DNA of 36,861 nt from Actinomycetota bacterium (lineage in GTDB: Bacteria > Actinomycetota > Acidimicrobiia > Acidimicrobiales > Ilumatobacteraceae). The translations under genes and the position numbers were made by a program. The stretch covers positions 1 through 36,861 of the forward strand of contig CAUJET010000119.1 of assembly GCA_963169665.1 (NCBI GenBank). Reading direction: 5' to 3'. Below the pieces are notes generated by a model that searched no databases, had not been told where the DNA came from, and saw nothing but the letters and a program-made list of their open reading frames with translations. Below, in pieces: positions 24,038 through 32,313 of this stretch. Each line of letters begins with the position of its first letter. Position 1 is the first letter of the stretch.

Positions 24038-24043
24038 ACAGTA
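24038..24043 (-). promoter_or_regulatory. -10 element TACTGT of the nitroreductase operon
   Basis: TACTGT on the minus strand ends 7 nt before the ATG at 24030. The same hexamer and spacing recur at 34788-34793. Confidence 0.5.
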
Positions 24044-24099
24044 CCGAAGCCGGACGATGGAACGTGCACCCGTGAGTCCCTGGATGCGAGACTGCCCCC

Positions 24100-24963
24100 G
24101 TGCAGGCTGCGCTCGACGATCTCGTCACCCTCCTCGACCTCGAAGTGATCGAGGTCAACCTGTTCCGCGGACGCTCGCCGGACGAGAACCGCCAGCGCGT
24201 GTTCGGCGGCCAGGTGGCCGGCCAGGCGCTCGTCGCCGCGACCCGCACGGTGGAGGCCGATCGGTTCGTGCACTCGTTGCACGGCTACTTCCTCCGACCG
24301 GGCGATCCCACGGTGCCGATCCTCTACGAGGTCGACCGGATCCGCGACGGCCGCAGCTTCACCACCCGCCGCGTGGTCGCGATCCAGCACGGCCGGGCGA
24401 TCTTCAACCTGCAGGCCAGCTTCCACGTCCACGAGGGCGGGCCGGACCACCAGATCCAGATGCCGGAGGGCATCCCGGACCCCGAGTCGTTGCCCGACTT
24501 CAAGACGCGCATGGCGCCCTACAAGGAGCGCATGGGCGAGTGGTACGACCGGCCGCGGCCGATCGACATCCGCTACATGGACGGCGATCCGTTCAGCCGA
24601 GCCGGCAACCCGGCGCAGGGCCAGCGCGTCTGGATGCGGGCCGCCGGCGAGCTGCCCGACGACCCCACGCTGCACGCGTGCATCGTCACCTACGCGAGCG
24701 ACATGACCTTGCTCGACACGACCGTGTTGCCATTCGGCCTCTCGTGGGAATCACCTGGCATGCAGATGGCGAGCCTCGACCACGCGATGTGGTTCCACCG
24801 CGAGTTCCGTGCCGACGAATGGTTGCTCTACGACCAGAGTGCGATCTCGAGCGGGAGCGGACGGGGCCTGGCCGGCGGCGCGATCTTCAAACAGGACGGC
24901 ACGCTCGCCGTCACCGTCGTGCAGGAAGGGCTCGCCCGCGTGGGGCGAGAGGCGACGGCGTGA
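24100..24963 (+). CDS. tesB: acyl-CoA thioesterase II
   Basis: A 287-residue double-hotdog thioesterase that hydrolyses acyl-CoA to free acid and CoA. The N-terminal hotdog has VFGGQVAGQALVAA and the linker FLRPGDPTVPI; the C-terminal hotdog has YASDMTLLDT and HREFRADEWLLYDQ, which carry the Asp, Thr and Gln catalytic residues of TesB. The length matches the family (about 285). GTG at 24100 is the only reasonable start near the family N-terminus. The stop overlaps the start of the sugar-dehydrogenase lipoprotein gene (GTGA, 24960-24963), an unexpected coupling of unrelated functions. Confidence 0.94.
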   Translation: MQAALDDLVTLLDLEVIEVNLFRGRSPDENRQRVFGGQVAGQALVAATRTVEADRFVHSLHGYFLRPGDPTVPILYEVDRIRDGRSFTTRRVVAIQHGRAIFNLQASFHVHEGGPDHQIQMPEGIPDPESLPDFKTRMAPYKERMGEWYDRPRPIDIRYMDGDPFSRAGNPAQGQRVWMRAAGELPDDPTLHACIVTYASDMTLLDTTVLPFGLSWESPGMQMASLDHAMWFHREFRADEWLLYDQSAISSGSGRGLAGGAIFKQDGTLAVTVVQEGLARVGREATA

Positions 24964-26273
24964 CCCGCCGACATCGTGGTCGTGCCCTCCTCGGCGCGAC
25001 CGCCTGCGCGGCGCTCGTGCTCGCGGCGTGCGGTGGCGACGACGACTCGGCGCCGGCCGAGGCGCCGGAGGTCACCTTCTCCACCCAACCGAGCGCCACG
25101 CCGTCCACGGTCGAGGTGACGGCACCGACGGCCGACACCGGTGCGGCCACCTCGGCCCCCGACTCGTCGGCCGTGCCACCGACGTCGGTGCCCGACACGG
25201 CCGCGGCGCCCACCGTGGCGCTCGGCGACCCGGCGATCTCGTTGCTGCCGATCGCCTCGTTCGAGCAGCCGGTCGACCTGGCGTGGCGCACCGGCGACAC
25301 CACGGCGTACATCGTCGAACGCGTCGGACGTGTCACGCCGCTGCGCGACGGCGTCGCAGCCGCAGCCGTGCTCGACATCACCGATCTCACCGAAGGCGAG
25401 GGTGAGCGCGGCCTGCTCGGGCTGACGTTCACCGCCGACGGCTCGCTCGCATACGTGAACCACACCGACAACAGTGGCGACACGGTGATCGCCGAGTATT
25501 CGGTCGCCGCCGACGGCACCTTCGACGAGTCCTCGCGGCGCGAGCTGCTCACGATCGAGCAGCCGTACGCCAACCACAACGGCGGCGACGTCACCATCGG
25601 CCCCGACGGCATGCTCTACATCGGCATGGGCGACGGCGGCGACGGCGGCGACCCGCAGCGCCACGCGCTCAACGTGTCCAGCCTCCTCGGCAAGATGCTG
25701 CGCATCGACCCGACGCCATCGGGTGGCGCGCCGTACACGGTGCCGGCCGACAACCCGTTCGTCGGCGTGGCGGGAGCCCGACCGGAGATCTGGGCGGTCG
25801 GCCTGCGCAATCCGTGGCGGTTCAGCTTCGACAGCGCGACCGGCGACCTGTGGATCGCCGACGTCGGGCAGAACGTGCTCGAGGAGATCGACGTCGCCTG
25901 GGCGGCCGACGGCGGTGGGCGAGGACTCAACTTCGGGTGGAGCGCGTTCGAGGGGACCCAGCGGTACAACGACGACCAGCCGCCCGACGGCGCCACGCCT
26001 CCGATCCACGAGTACGAGCACGGCGACCTCGGCTGCTCGATCAGCGGCGGCGCGGTCTACCGCGGTACCGAGATCCCTGCGCTGGTCGGCTGGTACGTGT
26101 GGGGCGACTACTGCAGCGGGCAGATCCAGGGTCTGCGGGTGGAGAACCGGGCGCTCGCCCAGGTGCTGCCGCTCACCACGCAGTCGCAGAACACGGCCAT
26201 CCGCGTCGGACCCGACGGCGAGCTGTGGGCGATCTCGATCGGTGGCCAGGTCGCTCGCGTCGTCGCCGGCTGA
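24960..26273 (+). CDS. lipoprotein PQQ-type sugar dehydrogenase (glucose/sorbosone dehydrogenase family)
   Basis: A 437-residue secreted beta-propeller. The signal ends in lipobox LVLAAC (Cys about residue 22), followed by GGDDD and a Thr/Ala-rich spacer (to about 85). The propeller domain includes ERGLLGLTFTADG, NHNGGDVTIGPDGMLYIGMGDGG, the IWAVGLRNPWRFSFD family signature, and the repeated IADVGQN..EEID. Family members oxidise sugars with PQQ in the periplasm; many actinobacterial ones have no proven substrate. GTG at 24960 overlaps the tesB stop. Two Cys (LGCSI and DYCSG) may form a disulfide. Confidence 0.92.
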   Translation: MTRRHRGRALLGATACAALVLAACGGDDDSAPAEAPEVTFSTQPSATPSTVEVTAPTADTGAATSAPDSSAVPPTSVPDTAAAPTVALGDPAISLLPIASFEQPVDLAWRTGDTTAYIVERVGRVTPLRDGVAAAAVLDITDLTEGEGERGLLGLTFTADGSLAYVNHTDNSGDTVIAEYSVAADGTFDESSRRELLTIEQPYANHNGGDVTIGPDGMLYIGMGDGGDGGDPQRHALNVSSLLGKMLRIDPTPSGGAPYTVPADNPFVGVAGARPEIWAVGLRNPWRFSFDSATGDLWIADVGQNVLEEIDVAWAADGGGRGLNFGWSAFEGTQRYNDDQPPDGATPPIHEYEHGDLGCSISGGAVYRGTEIPALVGWYVWGDYCSGQIQGLRVENRALAQVLPLTTQSQNTAIRVGPDGELWAISIGGQVARVVAG

Positions 26274-26301
26274 TCGGCGCCGCTCGGGGGGTTCGGCGCA
26301 T

Positions 26302-26314
26302 CCGCGTGACGCGG
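26302..26314. terminator. short hairpin in the convergent gap after the sugar dehydrogenase
   Basis: CCGCG-TGA-CGCGG is a perfect 5-bp stem with a 3-nt loop, lying between two convergent stop codons (26273 and 26319). There is no T-run, so it is only a possible terminator or transcript end-protector. Confidence 0.35.
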
Positions 26315-26318
26315 GGCC

Positions 26319-26870
26319 TCAGAGCAGGTGGCGCCGCATCGCGATGCGGGGCTGCACGTCGAGCCCGATGTCACGTTCGTGCTGGCGCAGCGCGCGCAGT
26401 TCCGACCCGCACTCGTGTGCCGACAGCTCGCGGAAGCCGCGCCGTTCGTAGTACGGCCCGTTGAACGGCACGTCGCGGAACGTGGTCAACGTGATCGCGT
26501 CGAACCCGAGGTCGGTCGCCCATGCGACCACGGTGTCGAGCAGCGCCGTGCCGATGCCGCGCCCTTCGTAGGCGCCGCGCACACTCACCTGGTCGAGGTG
26601 GGCATCGTCGTCCATCATCGAGGCGACCGCGTAGCCGACCACCAGATCGCCGTTCGCGGTGTCGACGACCACCCAGCCGCTGTCGCTGTCGACGTGGCCG
26701 AGCAGCACCTCGGGCGCGGGCGGTTCGTCGTCGGCGATCTCGTCGAACCCGAGCTCGGGCGGGAAGCCGCGGAACCGACCGCCGGCGTCCACCTCGACCT
26801 CGCGCATCGCGTCGACGTCGGCCGCCGTGGCGGGACGCAGCTGCAGCGGGGCTTCCATCGGGCGGATCAT
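26319..26870 (-). CDS. GNAT-family N-acetyltransferase
   Basis: A 183-residue acetyltransferase. The acetyl-CoA pyrophosphate loop is VRGAYEGRGIGTALLD (Q/RxxGxG/A form), preceded by the strand GYAVASMM and followed by FDAITLTTFRDVPFNGPYYERRGFRE, the C-terminal GNAT segment. Substrate unknown. ATG at 26870 overlaps the RNB ribonuclease stop (ATGA), so it is the last gene of the echA-RNB-GNAT operon. An internal ATG at 26858 is an alternative start. Confidence 0.92.
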   Translation of the reverse strand: MIRPMEAPLQLRPATAADVDAMREVEVDAGGRFRGFPPELGFDEIADDEPPAPEVLLGHVDSDSGWVVVDTANGDLVVGYAVASMMDDDAHLDQVSVRGAYEGRGIGTALLDTVVAWATDLGFDAITLTTFRDVPFNGPYYERRGFRELSAHECGSELRALRQHERDIGLDVQPRIAMRRHLL

Positions 26871-28252
26871 GCCACCCGTTCGAAGTCGACCGAGCGATCC
26901 TCTGGCGACGTCGCGTTGAGGCGGACGACGATCCGATCGCCCGGGTCGACGCCGCGTGCGTTCACCCGGGCGACGACGGCGAGGTCGCACAGCTGGATGC
27001 GGGCACCGCGGTCGTCGACGTCGGTGACCAGCGCGTCGAACGTGCGCCCTTCCTGCCCCTGCAGCACCACCGCCTCCACGAGATCCACGACCAGACGGTC
27101 GAGCCGGTTGCCGGTCGCGTCGGCGCGAGCCATGACCTCGGGTAGTTCGGCGAACGCCGCCTGCACGTCGTCGGGCACTGGTCGCCCGTTCGCGACGGCG
27201 AGCGCGGCGAGCACCACGTGGCGGTCGGCGAGACGGCGCAGCGGTGCGGTCGCGTGTGCGTAGGTGGCCGCCATCGCTGCATGCCAGGGCACCACGCCCG
27301 CCTCGAACGGCACGTAGCGCGCCCCGCCCCCGGCGCGACGCACGGCCAGGATCATCGCGGCGTGGCGTGCTTCGTCGCCGCGCAGGGTCGCCTCGAAGGC
27401 GACGAGCGACATGTCGGCAGGCCAGGCGATCCCCATCGCCCGCGCCGTGTGCCGCAGCCGTTTCACCTGCCGCTCGTCGGGTTCGTCCATCACCCGGAAC
27501 AGACCGGTCCCGGCGTCGAACAGCGCATGGGCGACCGCGAGGTTGGTCGCCAACGAGAGCGAGGCGTTCTGGTCCTCCGACGCCAGACGGGGGCGGTAGA
27601 CGATCCGATAGCCACCGTCGTCGTGTTCCACTTCCTGCTCCGGCGCCTCGAGCCGACCGGCGCCCCGACGCACGTCGGCAGCGGCCATCCGGCGGGCGAA
27701 CTCCGGCATCTCGGCGGGCAGGTCGCCGGGAGCCACGCGGTCGTAAGCGAGCTTGGCCCTGCTCCGGATGACCGCCCGCTCGACGCCGTCGAGGCGCGCC
27801 TCGCCCGCGGCGTCGAGGCGCACGACGAACACGACCGCCGGCCGAGGGCCGTCGGGCAGCAGGCTGGCCGCACCTTCGGACAGCGCCTTCGGGTAGAGCG
27901 GTGCCTTGCCGCCCGGCACGTACATGGTGGTGCCGCGGCGCCACGCCTCCTGGTCGAGCGCGTCGCCCGGGCGTACGAACCAGCCGACGTCGGCGATGGC
28001 GTAGTGGAGCAGCAGGTCGTCGCCGATGCGCTCGAGGTGCAGCGCCTGGTCGAGGTCGGTGCTGTCGGCGGGATCGAGGGTCACGAACGGCACGTCGGTG
28101 CGGTCGACGTGGTCGGCGCCCGGCACACGCCGGACGGCCGCCGCCGCTGCATCGTGCACCTCGGGCGCGAAGTCGCCGGCGATCTGCAGCTCCGCACGGA
28201 TGCGGGAGAGTCCGTCGTCGATCTCGCGTGACCGCGCGAGGGCGGTCCGCAT
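26867..28252 (-). CDS. RNB-domain (RNase II/R family) exoribonuclease
   Basis: A 461-residue 3'-5' exoribonuclease core. The active-site aspartates lie in TLDPADSTDLDQAL (about 58-71), followed by LHYAIADVGWFV, and the late RNB signature is YAHATAPLRRLADRHV (about 338-353). Family RNases II/R are 640-800 residues; this one lacks the N-terminal cold-shock domains and ends in a short S1-like region (FDALVTDVDDRGARIQL). It is the compact form common in Actinobacteria. ATG at 28252 shares one base with the upstream stop (TGATG), so it is coupled to the enoyl-CoA hydratase gene. Confidence 0.93.
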   Translation of the reverse strand: MRTALARSREIDDGLSRIRAELQIAGDFAPEVHDAAAAAVRRVPGADHVDRTDVPFVTLDPADSTDLDQALHLERIGDDLLLHYAIADVGWFVRPGDALDQEAWRRGTTMYVPGGKAPLYPKALSEGAASLLPDGPRPAVVFVVRLDAAGEARLDGVERAVIRSRAKLAYDRVAPGDLPAEMPEFARRMAAADVRRGAGRLEAPEQEVEHDDGGYRIVYRPRLASEDQNASLSLATNLAVAHALFDAGTGLFRVMDEPDERQVKRLRHTARAMGIAWPADMSLVAFEATLRGDEARHAAMILAVRRAGGGARYVPFEAGVVPWHAAMAATYAHATAPLRRLADRHVVLAALAVANGRPVPDDVQAAFAELPEVMARADATGNRLDRLVVDLVEAVVLQGQEGRTFDALVTDVDDRGARIQLCDLAVVARVNARGVDPGDRIVVRLNATSPEDRSVDFERVA

Positions 28253-29076
28253 CAGCGACCGACGAAGCGGGGGGTCCGCTTCTCGAGGAAGGCCCGCACA
28301 CCCTCGCGGTGGTCCTCGGTCTGGAACAGCTCGCCCAGGCTGGCGCTCACCCAGCGGCCGAGCTCGACCCAGTCGGGGTCGAGGGCGGTGCGGAGTCCGG
28401 CCTTGAGCCGCTGGACCGCGAGCGGTGGATTCGCCGCGATGCGGGCGGCGAGTGCACGTGCGGTCGGCAGCAGGTCGTCGTGGGCCACGACGCGGCTCAC
28501 GAGCCGCAGCTCGAGCGCCGTCGGGGCGTCGATCACGTCGCCGGTGAAGAGCAGTTCCGCAGCTCGCTCGCGGCCGACGAGTTGGGCGAGGCGCCCGAGC
28601 CCGGCGACGTCGCTCACCAGGCCGCGCAGCACGAAGAGCTCACCGAACTTCGCCCGCTCGGATGCGACCCGGATGTCGGCCATCATGGCCAGCTCCATCC
28701 CCCAGCCGACTGCGGCGCCGTTGACGGCGGCGATGACCGGTACGTCGGTGTGCAGCAGTGCGTCCGCCGCCGGGGTGAGGCGCGGTGCGCGCGCCCCGGT
28801 GCCGGTGTCGAGCGGGGCCTTGCCCTCGGCGCCGCCGCCCATCACCTGGCGCACGTCGTCGCCGCTGCAGAACGCCGGGTCGGCACCGGTGACGATCAGA
28901 CAGCGAGCGCCGGCAGCCTGCGCCCCACGGACCAGCCGCTCGAGCTCGGCGTACATGCCGTGTGTCAGGGCGTTCCGGGCATCCGGCCGGTTCAGCGTGA
29001 TGACACCGACACGGTCGTCACCGAGCTCCCAGGTGACCGGCACCGCCGGCGATTCGTCCGTCTTGCCAGGGCTCAT
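28252..29076 (-). CDS. enoyl-CoA hydratase/isomerase family protein
   Basis: A 274-residue crotonase. The strand VGVITLNRPDARNALT, oxyanion-hole segment FCSGDDV, and the central AAVNGAAVGWGMELAMMADIRVAS give the family. Catalytic acid residues around GMELAM and KFGEL are present, so hydratase or isomerase activity is possible; the acyl substrate is unknown. ATG at 29076 is chosen over an in-frame upstream start (29127) because a TACCGT -10 lies just before it and the extra 17 residues are not family-like. It is the first gene of an operon with an RNase and a GNAT enzyme. Confidence 0.92.
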   Translation of the reverse strand: MSPGKTDESPAVPVTWELGDDRVGVITLNRPDARNALTHGMYAELERLVRGAQAAGARCLIVTGADPAFCSGDDVRQVMGGGAEGKAPLDTGTGARAPRLTPAADALLHTDVPVIAAVNGAAVGWGMELAMMADIRVASERAKFGELFVLRGLVSDVAGLGRLAQLVGRERAAELLFTGDVIDAPTALELRLVSRVVAHDDLLPTARALAARIAANPPLAVQRLKAGLRTALDPDWVELGRWVSASLGELFQTEDHREGVRAFLEKRTPRFVGR

Positions 29077-29083
29077 GACGGGC

Positions 29084-29089
29084 ACGGTA
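29084..29089 (-). promoter_or_regulatory. -10 element TACCGT of the echA-RNB-GNAT operon
   Basis: TACCGT on the minus strand ends 7 nt before the ATG at 29076, the same layout as the other leaderless candidates. Confidence 0.5.
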
Positions 29090-29141
29090 GTGGCCTGCCA
29101 ACCGGCGTGCACGAGCGGGGTCGGCACGGACGGTTCACCCC

Positions 29142-30197
29142 GTGCCTCGTCGACGCACCATGCCCGATCGCGGATTCACGCTGGTGGAGATCGTGGTCGC
29201 CGTCGTGCTCGTCGGCATCCTGGCCGCGGTCGCCGTCGTGGGTGTCGGGCGCCTGAGCGGCGAGGGCACGACCGCTGCATGTACGTCGTCGCTCGATGCG
29301 GCTCGGGCCGCGACGTCGATGCACCTCGCGTCCACCGGCACGGCACCGACCTCGTTCGGCGACCTGGTGTCGAGCGGCGCGCTCACGTTGCCGGCCGGCG
29401 TGGTCGTCGATGCCACCGGCACCCGACTCGAGGGATCGGGCTGGGCGGTGACGGCCGCTGGAGGCATGGGCACGCTCGCATGCGAGAGCGCAGCAGGGAG
29501 TGGGTCGACGGCAGCGCCGACCACCGTCCCCTCGGGGTATGCCGGCGTCGTGCTCGCCGACGGCCCCATCGGGTACTGGCGGCTGGAGGAGACCTCGGGC
29601 ACCGACGCTGACGACGCCGGCGCCGCCGGCGCGGCGGGAACTCGGGCGCTCGCCGCGCAGCCGACGGCGGGCGCCGTCGGCGAGGGGTCGGCATCGGTGT
29701 TCGCCCCGCCGGGCATCGGCGGCATCACCGTGTCGGTGACGGCCGGGAGCTCACTCGATCGTGGTGCCCCGTTCAGCGTGGAGGCGTGGATCTCGCCGAG
29801 CGATGCGGGTCAGAACGGGGGCATCGTCGAGAAGGCGATCGGCGGGGTGGTGAACACCCAGTTCCTCCTCTTTCTCGAGGGTGGGCGACTCGTGTTCCGC
29901 ACCATCGGCACCACGAGCTGGGGCCAGGGGTACACCGGCTTCGTCCCTCCGGTGGGTCGGTGGACCCACGTCGTCGGCACCTACGACGGCTCGACGTTGC
30001 GCATCTACGCGAACGCGTCGCTGGTCGGATCGCTCGCCTGGTCGGATCCGATCGTCACCGGTGCCGGACAGGTCTACATCGGCCGGCTCGGGAGCAACGT
30101 GTACGCGTTCCGTGGCTCGATCGACGAGGTCGCGATCTATCCGACGGCGCTCAGCGCGTCACAGATCGCCGCACACCACGCCGCAGCGACCCCCTGA
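29142..30197 (+). CDS. type IV pilin-like protein fused to a LamG/jellyroll domain
   Basis: A 351-residue protein if read from GTG 29142, or 345 from ATG 29160. The N-terminus RGFTLVEIVVAVVLVGILAA is a class III-type prepilin leader: cleavage would fall between Gly and Phe, with Glu at +5 of the mature form. A pilin-like region with two Cys (ACTSSL, LACES) runs to about residue 120. The rest (about 130-345) is a LamG-like jellyroll: GPIGYWRLEETSGT, FSVEAWISPS, WTHVVGTYDGSTLRIYANASLV, and GSIDEVAIYPTALS. Such domains bind glycans or proteins. It would be a minor or tip pilin with adhesin function. No pilus assembly genes are nearby. The 29160 ATG gives a shorter, more standard leader. Confidence 0.9.
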   Translation: MPRRRTMPDRGFTLVEIVVAVVLVGILAAVAVVGVGRLSGEGTTAACTSSLDAARAATSMHLASTGTAPTSFGDLVSSGALTLPAGVVVDATGTRLEGSGWAVTAAGGMGTLACESAAGSGSTAAPTTVPSGYAGVVLADGPIGYWRLEETSGTDADDAGAAGAAGTRALAAQPTAGAVGEGSASVFAPPGIGGITVSVTAGSSLDRGAPFSVEAWISPSDAGQNGGIVEKAIGGVVNTQFLLFLEGGRLVFRTIGTTSWGQGYTGFVPPVGRWTHVVGTYDGSTLRIYANASLVGSLAWSDPIVTGAGQVYIGRLGSNVYAFRGSIDEVAIYPTALSASQIAAHHAAATP

Positions 30198-30221
30198 CAC
30201 TGCGGGCCGACCGTCACCGTC

Positions 30222-31226
30222 TCAGCGGCGGGCGCCCATGAACATGCCCTTCAGGGCGTCGTAGTGCTCGATGCAGTGACCTGCACCCAGCACGACGGCC
30301 TCGAGCGGCACGTTCGACATCTTCACCGGCACCTGCGTCTCCCGCTCGATGCGGCGGGCGAGGCCGCGCAGGAGGCCGCCGCCGCCCACGAGGTACATGC
30401 CGCGCACGAGGAAGTCCTGGGCCAGTTCGGGCGGTGCCTTCGCGAGGCAGCGCACCACCGACGACACGATGCTGCTCACGACGTCGTCGATCGCGAACCG
30501 GATCTCCTCGGGGGTGAGCACCACGGTCTTCGGCAGGCCGGTCATGAGGTCGCGGCCGCGCACCTCCGCCTGGTTCTCGTCCTCACTCGGCTCGGCCGAA
30601 CCGATCGCGACCTTCACCTCTTCGGCCGTGCGCTCGCCCACGGCGATGCCGTGTTCGCGCCGCACGTAACTCTGGATCGCAGCGTCGATGTCGAAGCTGC
30701 CCACGCGTACCGCTTCGAGGGCGACGATGCCACCGAGGCTGATGACCGCGGTCTCGCTGGTGCCGCCGCCGATGTCGATCACCATGTTGCCGACGGGCTC
30801 GTCGATCGGCAGGTCGGCGCCGATGGCCGCGGCCATCGGCTGCTCGATGAGTTGTGCGTCGGCGGCGCCGGCACGACGAGCGGCGTCGGTGACCGCGCGC
30901 CGCTCGACCTCGGTGATCGCCGACGGCACGCAGATGACGACCTTCGGCCGGGTGAACCGGCTGACGCCGACGCGCTGCAGCAGGAGGCGGATCATCCGCT
31001 CGGTGATCTCGAAGTCGGTGATCGCACCGCCGCGCAAGGGACGCACGGCGACGATGTAGCCCGGCGTGCGGCCGATCATCTGCCACGCCTCGCGGCCGGT
31101 GGCGAGCACCTCACCGGTCTGACGGTTGAGCGCGATGACGCTGGGCTCGTTGAGGACGATGCCCTTGCCCTTCATGTACACGAGCGTGTTCGCCGTGCCG
31201 AGGTCGATCGCGAGGTCGCGTGCCAT
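30222..31226 (-). CDS. mreB: rod shape-determining actin homolog MreB
   Basis: A 334-residue bacterial actin that organises lateral cell-wall synthesis at the inner membrane. Phosphate-1 AIDLGTANTLVY (6-17), phosphate-2 MVIDIGGGTSETAVISLGG (about 147-165), and the adenosine motif YLVGGGGLLRGLA are intact. Length is normal. The usual mreC, mreD and pbp2/rodA genes are not in the window; instead mreB is third in an operon behind moaE and a small membrane protein (3-nt gap). ATG at 31226 is the family start. Confidence 0.96.
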   Translation of the reverse strand: MARDLAIDLGTANTLVYMKGKGIVLNEPSVIALNRQTGEVLATGREAWQMIGRTPGYIVAVRPLRGGAITDFEITERMIRLLLQRVGVSRFTRPKVVICVPSAITEVERRAVTDAARRAGAADAQLIEQPMAAAIGADLPIDEPVGNMVIDIGGGTSETAVISLGGIVALEAVRVGSFDIDAAIQSYVRREHGIAVGERTAEEVKVAIGSAEPSEDENQAEVRGRDLMTGLPKTVVLTPEEIRFAIDDVVSSIVSSVVRCLAKAPPELAQDFLVRGMYLVGGGGLLRGLARRIERETQVPVKMSNVPLEAVVLGAGHCIEHYDALKGMFMGARR

Positions 31227-31229
31227 GGA

Positions 31230-31574
31230 TCAGCCGTTCCCGTCCGCAGCGCCACCGGCTGCTGCTGCATCGGGGCCGCGCTCGTCGTCGCGGCCCACTC
31301 GTCCCGTGGGGTCGAACTGGCCGAACGGGCCGGTCGGACCCGTTTGACCGGGCTGTCCCGTCTGTCCCGACTGCCCCATCGATCCGCCCTGACCGGTCTG
31401 GTCGTGGCGACGGGCACGGTCCATCACTTCCCGCCGGGCTTCCGGCGAGAGGGCGTCGATGTGCCGACGGAACGTCTGCATGCCGTCATCCTGGCTCGGA
31501 CGACGGCGCAGACCCAGGATCACCACGGCGACGAGCAGGGCGATGACGAGCGCGATGACGGCAACGGGTTCCAA
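31230..31574 (-). CDS. small single-pass membrane protein with collagen-like tail
   Basis: A 114-residue protein of unknown function. Residues about 3-23 are a hydrophobic helix (VAVIALVIALLVAVVILGL) followed by RRR, so the tail is probably cytoplasmic. Next comes a charged helix (FRRHIDALSPEARREVMDRARR), then a Gly/Gln/Thr-rich collagen-like stretch (GQSGQTGQPGQTGPTGP) and an Ala/Gly-rich end. The start is TTG at 31574, directly after the moaE stop, with GGGAG 6 nt before it; no ATG or GTG fits. It sits 3 nt before mreB, so it could be an MreB partner, but that is positional inference only. Confidence 0.82.
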   Translation of the reverse strand: MEPVAVIALVIALLVAVVILGLRRRPSQDDGMQTFRRHIDALSPEARREVMDRARRHDQTGQGGSMGQSGQTGQPGQTGPTGPFGQFDPTGRVGRDDERGPDAAAAGGAADGNG

Positions 31575-32171
31575 TCAGTGCTCCCGACCGCTGGCCACCG
31601 CGGTGGGATCATCGGCGGGATCATCGGCAGGATCGTCGGCCTGATGGTCGGGGGAGGCGACGGTCGCGACCGACGCCGGGTCGACCGGCTCGTGCGCGTT
31701 GGTACCCCATCCCGAGCCTGCGCCGGCGTCGCCGTCGTGCCACGTCTCGTGTTTCCAGATCGGCGCGCTCGCCTTCAGCGCGTCGATCGCATAGCGGGCG
31801 GCCTCGAACGCCTCGGGCCGGTGTGGCGCACTCACGACGGCGATGACGGAGCTCTCGCCGAGTTCGATGCGGCCGAGCCGGTGCAGCAGGGCGACGCGGC
31901 CGGTGTCGGGCCAGCGCGTGCGCAGCTCGTCGACGATCTTCGAAAAGACCGTGGTGCACTGCTCCTCGTACGCCTCGTAGTCGAGGTGCACCACATCGGT
32001 GCGGAGCACGCCGCCCTCGTCGACGGCGTGGTCGCGGACGGTGCCGCTGAACAGCACGACGGCCCCGCACGACGGCAGCACGGCCCAGTCGTAGGCCGGC
32101 GCGACCGGCAGCGGACCGGCGGTGAGGCCGACCCAGGTGTCGCTGCTGTCGGGGGGCTGCACAGTGCGCAT
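31575..32171 (-). CDS. moaE: molybdopterin synthase catalytic subunit with Asp-Pro-rich tail
   Basis: A 198-residue protein; the MoaE core (about 10-150) has LFSGTVRDHAVDEG, YEAYEEQC, HRLGRIELGESSVIAVVSAPHR, and the catalytic-lysine motif LKASAPIWKHE. MoaE with MoaD makes molybdopterin from precursor Z. No other moa gene is in the window. The C-terminus (about 165-198) is an extension with tandem ADDP units, coded by a 12-bp repeat. ATG at 32171 is chosen because the family N-terminus begins soon after; the open frame extends to 32267 without domain support. It is first in the operon with the small membrane protein and mreB. Confidence 0.92.
   Translation of the reverse strand: MRTVQPPDSSDTWVGLTAGPLPVAPAYDWAVLPSCGAVVLFSGTVRDHAVDEGGVLRTDVVHLDYEAYEEQCTTVFSKIVDELRTRWPDTGRVALLHRLGRIELGESSVIAVVSAPHRPEAFEAARYAIDALKASAPIWKHETWHDGDAGAGSGWGTNAHEPVDPASVATVASPDHQADDPADDPADDPTAVASGREH
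31605..31652 (-). repeat. 12-bp tandem repeat coding the moaE ADDP tail
   Basis: On the plus strand GGGATCATCGGC occurs twice, then AGGATCGTCGGC and a weaker CTGATGGTCGGG. In the moaE frame it encodes repeated ADDP. Unlike the intergenic arrays, 12 bp keeps the frame. Confidence 0.85.
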
Positions 32172-32298
32172 CGTAGCCGTTGCGATGCGCGTCTCCCCGG
32201 GGCCGACGAGGTTGCCCGTGCCGATCTCGGCGGATGCAGCGCGCCCGAGGCGCGCGCCCCCGGCCACGGGGCGATGCCACCGGCACGGGATCGCTCAC

Positions 32299-32304
32299 TA
32301 ACCT
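32299..32304 (+). promoter_or_regulatory. -10 element TAACCT of the PDZ protein gene
   Basis: TAACCT ends 9 nt before the GTG at 32314, in the 142-nt divergent region shared with moaE. Confidence 0.5.
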
Positions 32305-32313
32305 GTCGCACTC

